IMG/VR virus record: IMGVR_UViG_3300049893_000099
Coordinates: 1 to 30,555 of that record
Strand: one strand, 5' to 3'
From: a virus
Length of the DNA stretch: 30,555 nt
Made by a program: the position numbers and the translations under genes. The stretch's first letter is position 1, and every line of letters starts with the position of its first letter. Shown piece by piece: positions 26,646-30,555 of this stretch. The notes beneath the pieces were generated by a model. It searched no databases. It had not been told where the DNA came from and was given only the letters and a program-made list of their open reading frames with translations.

Positions 26646-28720
26646 TATTCACCCTTTGATTGGGTTGAAGATAGTTGTTTTGTCAGTTGGTCAAGGAAGT
26701 CTTGCTCCATTCCTTGCACTTTGTTTTGCTTGTCTGCCATCTGCATTTCGACAATCTTAGATTTGTTCTTAATGTCTGCTTCTTTGAGCATCAATTCGGC
26801 TATCTTAACCCTCTTATCAAACTCACGACTTGCCGCTTCATCCGAATTGGGCAGGTTTTGAGTCATAGAGTTGGTCACTTTTGCCTGAACTTCCTGTGGC
26901 AACAACTGTGCTTCTATCATTGTCTTAGTCGCATCAGCCCTATTTTGCTCTGCCTGTGTCGTACTGACAGCAATCTGAGCCTGAGCCGCTTGCAACGCCA
27001 ATTGTTGTTGCGCTTGTTGCATTTGTTGGGCTTGTGGGTCAGGTTGGCTCATCTTATCCAACGCATCCATCAGTTCATACCTATTGGTAAACGAACTATT
27101 GCCAATAATTCCCTTGAGAATCAAAGGCATGACGGGGGTGTTAGGGCCTAGCGTCTGTAAAAGTCCCACAAACTGTTGTTGTTCGTATTCACGGGCAATG
27201 ATTCCAAGGCTTGCCGTTGGGACAAAATTCATGTCCACAGAGGGATAACGCTCTGGATCGAACTGCATATAGCGGAAAGCCGCCTTCTTTATGAAAGGCA
27301 TCAAGAAATCTTCTTGGAAGTTCACCAAAGTGCGCTTGTACTTCTTGATAATGGAAGCAATCGCCATAGACATACCGCCTTGACCACCATCACGGGCTAC
27401 GGCAGAGACTAATCCTTGAGAATCTAGTGTTCCAGTAGCCTGTAAAAGCATGGTTTGGAAGGAAGTGGCGGTGGCAATGTTGCCTTGATCGGTAGTACCG
27501 AACTTGAAAGGCATCAAAATCTCGGCTGGAGAGCCGTTGGTGAGGATTGCCTTGCCTGGCTTGACCTCAAACTTCGCTCCCCTTGGCAATCTAGTCGCAT
27601 CCATCGCAATCATGGGGCTAGTTGTCAGGGCTAGGGAGTCCAAATGACTACGGACTTGAGCATCCGTTGCCTTTTGCATATTGTAGGCTTTCTCTACTGT
27701 TCCTCTTCCCACAATCCTGTTTGGCACAGTATCGGCTTGGAAGGTGATGATAGGACGATCCTTCATCATGTAGGGGTTTGGTTCTGCCTTGAGGAGCAAT
27801 GATTCGTTGGCAATCACCACAATTGCTTCTACTAAGTCTGTGTATTCCTCTGCCACAGAGTTTTCGGGGAAAAGTTCAACAATTTCCTTCTGTTCTTCTG
27901 TGTTTTCAAGGTATTCCCTTGGAACAAGTCCATAGTAGGTCAACAAACGGACTTTTTGATCCTTGTATTGGGTGGTTTCTTGGGTTGGCTCTAAATCTGC
28001 ATCTTCAGGATCGGTATTGATGTCTACTTTCCTGTATACACCCGCCTCTATGCCTTGGACAATCTTGTGGATTGAGACAAACTTCTCTACTGCCACTCCC
28101 ATACAGTCTTCTATGCTTGTTCCATTGGGGTCAAACAAGAAGTTCTTGGGGTTGATTGGGTTGATCCGCACAGAAATGCGGTCTTTTTCCATGACACCGA
28201 TTGCCGCTTGAGTTGGCATCCCCATAATGGGTTGGGTGGCAGGGTAGAACTCTTTTTCAGTCTTGACAATGATTTCACCTATGCCAATGCCATAGATTTC
28301 TCCCATCAAAACTGCTTGGTCGATAGATTTTCTTACCTTGTCCTTGGCAAAGTCCTCCATGAGTTGCGCTTTGAGTGCGCCAACATCTAGGGGATTGCCA
28401 TCTAAGTCTTGAATGTCGTCTTTAATGTCAAAGAACTCGCCTTGACCAAAGATGGCTTCCATGATTTCAGCATGACGGGTTTCCACGGCTTGCTGAGTGC
28501 CTGGGGTTATCAGGCGGCTTCTCTCAGACTCCCGTGTAGCGTCTTGTTCTGCCCATTCACCACGGAAGATGCGCTCGTATTCTGTCCAAGCGTCTAGGTA
28601 ATTGCTATCTCGGTAGTCACGCCATCTATCGCAATGGTCAACCACAAAAGAGACTAATTCTTTGTCTGATTCTGTGGGTTGTGCGAATTCGCTTTGCTCA
28701 AGTGGTTGCTCTTCAGCCAT
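26645..28720 (-). CDS. portal protein, P22-like size
   Basis: The 691-residue product has the podoviral portal layout: an N-terminal helical part (VDHCDRWRDYRDSNYLDAWT, then FRGEWAEQDATRESERSRL), a wing with strands, the crown-proximal part (IVGRGTVEKAYNMQKATDAQ), and a long Gln/Ala-rich helical C-terminus (QAQQMQQAQQQLALQAAQAQ) like the P22 portal barrel. Size is closer to P22 (725 residues) than T7 (536). It forms the dodecameric DNA gate joined to the adaptor and the terminase. It overlaps the HNH gene by 8 bases and the fibre start by one. Confidence 0.85.
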   Translation of the reverse strand: MAEEQPLEQSEFAQPTESDKELVSFVVDHCDRWRDYRDSNYLDAWTEYERIFRGEWAEQDATRESERSRLITPGTQQAVETRHAEIMEAIFGQGEFFDIKDDIQDLDGNPLDVGALKAQLMEDFAKDKVRKSIDQAVLMGEIYGIGIGEIIVKTEKEFYPATQPIMGMPTQAAIGVMEKDRISVRINPINPKNFLFDPNGTSIEDCMGVAVEKFVSIHKIVQGIEAGVYRKVDINTDPEDADLEPTQETTQYKDQKVRLLTYYGLVPREYLENTEEQKEIVELFPENSVAEEYTDLVEAIVVIANESLLLKAEPNPYMMKDRPIITFQADTVPNRIVGRGTVEKAYNMQKATDAQVRSHLDSLALTTSPMIAMDATRLPRGAKFEVKPGKAILTNGSPAEILMPFKFGTTDQGNIATATSFQTMLLQATGTLDSQGLVSAVARDGGQGGMSMAIASIIKKYKRTLVNFQEDFLMPFIKKAAFRYMQFDPERYPSVDMNFVPTASLGIIAREYEQQQFVGLLQTLGPNTPVMPLILKGIIGNSSFTNRYELMDALDKMSQPDPQAQQMQQAQQQLALQAAQAQIAVSTTQAEQNRADATKTMIEAQLLPQEVQAKVTNSMTQNLPNSDEAASREFDKRVKIAELMLKEADIKNKSKIVEMQMADKQNKVQGMEQDFLDQLTKQLSSTQSKGE

Positions 28721-29210
28721 GTTTTACCTCGTAAAGGTTGCTTTTCCGCATGTTTTCAATTGCTGGAATAATTTGTAAATTGCTTGGAACATGCAGTCCA
28801 CTAACATTTTTCCCTTGTAATGGAATTACATGGTCAACATGCCAATCGTAGCCACTCTCCCTAGAGTACATAGCCGCAATTTGATAATAACATTTAATTT
28901 TTAACAGGTCAAATTCAGTCAACCAAGGAGGCATCCTTTGCAATTTTGCGGCTTTTCTACGCATTTGTATCTTTGCTCGAATTGCTTTCGCTTTTTCCCT
29001 ATATTTTTTTAGAGTGGATAAATAATTCTTGTTTTGTTTTCTATGTTTCCTAGCGTAACGGTTAACTTTTTCCCTGTTTTCAGAGTCATATTGCCTATCT
29101 CGTTTCTTTTTACATACTTTGCAATATCCTTGATACCCATCACTTCGCCCTTTATTTTTATAAAAAAAACTAAAGTCTAGGGTTTTGTTACATTTAGGGC
29201 AAAACTTCAT
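28713..29210 (-). CDS. free-standing HNH endonuclease
   Basis: From the ATG at 29210 the product is 165 residues. An N-terminal zinc ribbon (CPKC at 4-7, CKVC at 30-33) is followed by a very basic helical linker (RYARKHRKQNKNYLS, KKYREKAKAIRAKI). The HNH nuclease reads YDWHVDHVIPLQGKN then GLHVPSNLQIIPAIENMRKS at about 125-158. It is inserted between the terminase and portal genes, a common place for homing endonucleases in phages. It probably spreads by cutting phages lacking it; some such enzymes instead help cos-type packaging. A TTG at 29225 is rejected as start. Confidence 0.85.
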   Translation of the reverse strand: MKFCPKCNKTLDFSFFYKNKGRSDGYQGYCKVCKKKRDRQYDSENREKVNRYARKHRKQNKNYLSTLKKYREKAKAIRAKIQMRRKAAKLQRMPPWLTEFDLLKIKCYYQIAAMYSRESGYDWHVDHVIPLQGKNVSGLHVPSNLQIIPAIENMRKSNLYEVKHG

Positions 29211-29211
29211 A

Positions 29212-30471
29212 TCAGAATCCAGCAATTACATCCATAGGTTGCCAATTTTCATCCTCATCGCCTTCGTAATAAGAAGTTATTGCAAGTTGGTCAACATAGG
29301 AAAGGCTGTCAGGCCCGTCATCGTGAACCCCTTGTGATGGGAAAAGCAATAGTTGATCTAAGAACCAATCCCAATCTTCGTCTTGGTTAAGGATAATTCG
29401 ACCATGCTCAAATCTACCCTGCAACGCCCAAATAATTCTATCGCTTTTCTTCCGATTCCCGTGTGTTAAATCCACAATATGAGAATAAACATTATTTTTT
29501 CTCATAAGGTCGCTTAGGTAAGGTAAAACGGCATTTTTTAGTGCGCCACGTTCTATTCCTACTGAAATTGGCCTGTAATCTCTCATTGCCATTAGGATGT
29601 TGGCGGCTGTTTGCCGAATATCCCAACGTCCATGAACTATCTCTTTTACCCACCATTTCCCGTCTTCAGTCACTTTGACCACAGAGATAGCCGACTCGTC
29701 TAGGCGTTTCTTAGCGTTCCCCGCTTGTTTTGCCACTTCCTCAAACCCTGCCAAGTCAATCGCTATGTAGTAACTGCCTTGTTGGGGTTCTTCCCCGTAT
29801 TTGATCCATTTTTCTTTGAAAATATCGCTACCAGCATTGGTAAAACTCGCCATGTACTCTTGCTTAAAAGCAAAGGTAGAGAGGGTTTTCTTGGCAGATT
29901 CGATCTCTGTGGGGTCGATCAGGGGGTTGTCTTTTGTTGTGAAATGCCAAGACTTCCAGTCGGAGTCCTCTGCGCTCTCGCCCAGTCTAAACAGATCGTA
30001 AAACCAGTTTCTTCCCTTGGGCGTTCCCAAGAAGAGTGCTCTTCCTTTGCGGTCTGAGAGGGAGGCTCGGATAACTTGTTCCCACGCTTCGGGCTTGATG
30101 TCTGCGACTTCATCGAGGACTGCATAGGAGAGTGAAACTCCACGTAGCGTGTCTGGCCTGTCTGCTCCACGGACATAGATAGTTGCTCCGTTGATGGTGG
30201 TGATGTTTTGGTTGTTGATGTGGGCATTTTGGATAACCTCCCGTCCTAAGTCTAACAATACGTCCCAAATAATCTGTCTCGCCTGACCATTGGTGGGCGC
30301 AACATAAAGCACGGCAGAACCTTGAGGGCATCTCAAGGCTTCAATCAACAAGGTAATAGCGCAAAGGCGGGATTTTCCACATCTGCGTCCAGCGGCAATG
30401 ACCTTAAATCTCGTAGTGTCGGCAAATACCTCTTGTTGCCAAGGCAAAAGGGAGAAATTTAGGTCACTCAT
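29212..30471 (-). CDS. terL: terminase large subunit
   Basis: The 419-residue protein has an ATPase domain with Walker A at AAGRRCGKS (26-34), Walker B at YAVLDE (Asp120, Glu121) and the coupling motif LGTPKG (148-153). Its RNase H-type nuclease domain carries Asp239 in YIAIDLAG and a late acidic cluster DDGPDSL. It drives DNA into the procapsid and cuts the concatemer. It starts inside the end of the upstream gene (ATG at 30471, stop of the previous gene at 30464-30466). Complete, with no intein. Confidence 0.95.
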   Translation of the reverse strand: MSDLNFSLLPWQQEVFADTTRFKVIAAGRRCGKSRLCAITLLIEALRCPQGSAVLYVAPTNGQARQIIWDVLLDLGREVIQNAHINNQNITTINGATIYVRGADRPDTLRGVSLSYAVLDEVADIKPEAWEQVIRASLSDRKGRALFLGTPKGRNWFYDLFRLGESAEDSDWKSWHFTTKDNPLIDPTEIESAKKTLSTFAFKQEYMASFTNAGSDIFKEKWIKYGEEPQQGSYYIAIDLAGFEEVAKQAGNAKKRLDESAISVVKVTEDGKWWVKEIVHGRWDIRQTAANILMAMRDYRPISVGIERGALKNAVLPYLSDLMRKNNVYSHIVDLTHGNRKKSDRIIWALQGRFEHGRIILNQDEDWDWFLDQLLLFPSQGVHDDGPDSLSYVDQLAITSYYEGDEDENWQPMDVIAGF

Positions 30472-30555
30472 CCTTAACCTCTATATCTTCTGCGTCAATA
30501 GTGGCAGATTGCCCTATTTCCACGCCCCCAATTCCTGTAATCGTAATATTGACTG
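30464..30555 (-). CDS. C-terminal end of an unrecognised protein upstream of terL
   Basis: A frame open to the right edge ends at a TGA 8 bases inside terL and encodes VNITITGIGGVEIGQSATID plus a short acidic tail. The strand-rich, Gly/Ile-rich ending is not typical of a small terminase subunit, although that is the gene often found here. Too little is present to name it. The overlap indicates coupled translation with terL. Confidence 0.5.
   Translation of the reverse strand, partial: VNITITGIGGVEIGQSATIDAEDIEVKDE

Overview
The window is a contiguous piece of a tailed double-stranded DNA bacteriophage genome, most likely a short-tailed (podovirus-like) phage. It encodes a terminase large subunit, a P22-like portal, scaffold, HK97-fold major capsid protein, head-tail adaptor, DNA-stabilisation/tail-tube protein, tail collar protein and a set of large Ala/Gln-rich proteins of the kind ejected with DNA. 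No tape-measure protein, tail sheath or major tail-tube protein is seen. The host is Gram-negative, because the lysis region has a complete inner/outer membrane spanin pair, with the o-spanin lipoprotein nested inside the i-spanin gene. Several small families here (DUF6321-, DUF6496- and DUF5856-like proteins, an FmdB-like zinc ribbon) are, from memory, common in phages of aquatic bacteria. The host genus cannot be read from the sequence.

Layout. (1) 1-376: the end of a rightward gene set, closed by a strong intrinsic terminator. (2) 471-4210, leftward: an early operon starting with a small winged-helix-like protein, then a DUF1376/YdaU-type replication protein carrying an iteron-like putative origin inside its gene, a zinc-finger protein, a Mom-like DNA-modification protein, a puzzling pair of completely overlapping ORFs, an NrdR-like zinc ribbon, a RuvC-like resolvase and a small protein. 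(3) 4211-4332: a divergent promoter region. (4) 4333-8337, rightward: a second early operon with small unknown proteins, then a recombination module (Sak3/DUF1071 single-strand annealing protein, YqaJ exonuclease, a tiny SSB-like protein), a 210-base non-coding segment able to fold into a multi-branched RNA, a PD-(D/E)XK-like nuclease and two tiny membrane proteins. (5) 8334-30555, leftward: the late operon. In order of transcription (right to left) it holds terminase, a free-standing HNH endonuclease, portal, a collagen-containing tail fibre, scaffold, capsid, decoration protein flanked by two terminators, small proteins, adaptor and tail proteins, a cupin, ejection proteins, and the spanins and endolysin.

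The genes are packed tightly, with stop/start overlaps (ATGA, TAATG, TGATG, GTGA) at most junctions, indicating translational coupling. The two early arms would replicate, recombine and possibly hypermodify the DNA; the late arm builds the virion and lyses the cell. No integrase, DNA polymerase, helicase, tRNA gene or CRISPR array was found, so lifestyle is undecided, although the divergent early promoters around a winged-helix protein leave a temperate switch possible.

The most notable items are the structured non-coding element at 7410-7620 in front of a gene with no Shine-Dalgarno sequence, the iteron-like repeats inside the replication gene, the Mom-like protein, and an apparent ATT start codon at 10927.
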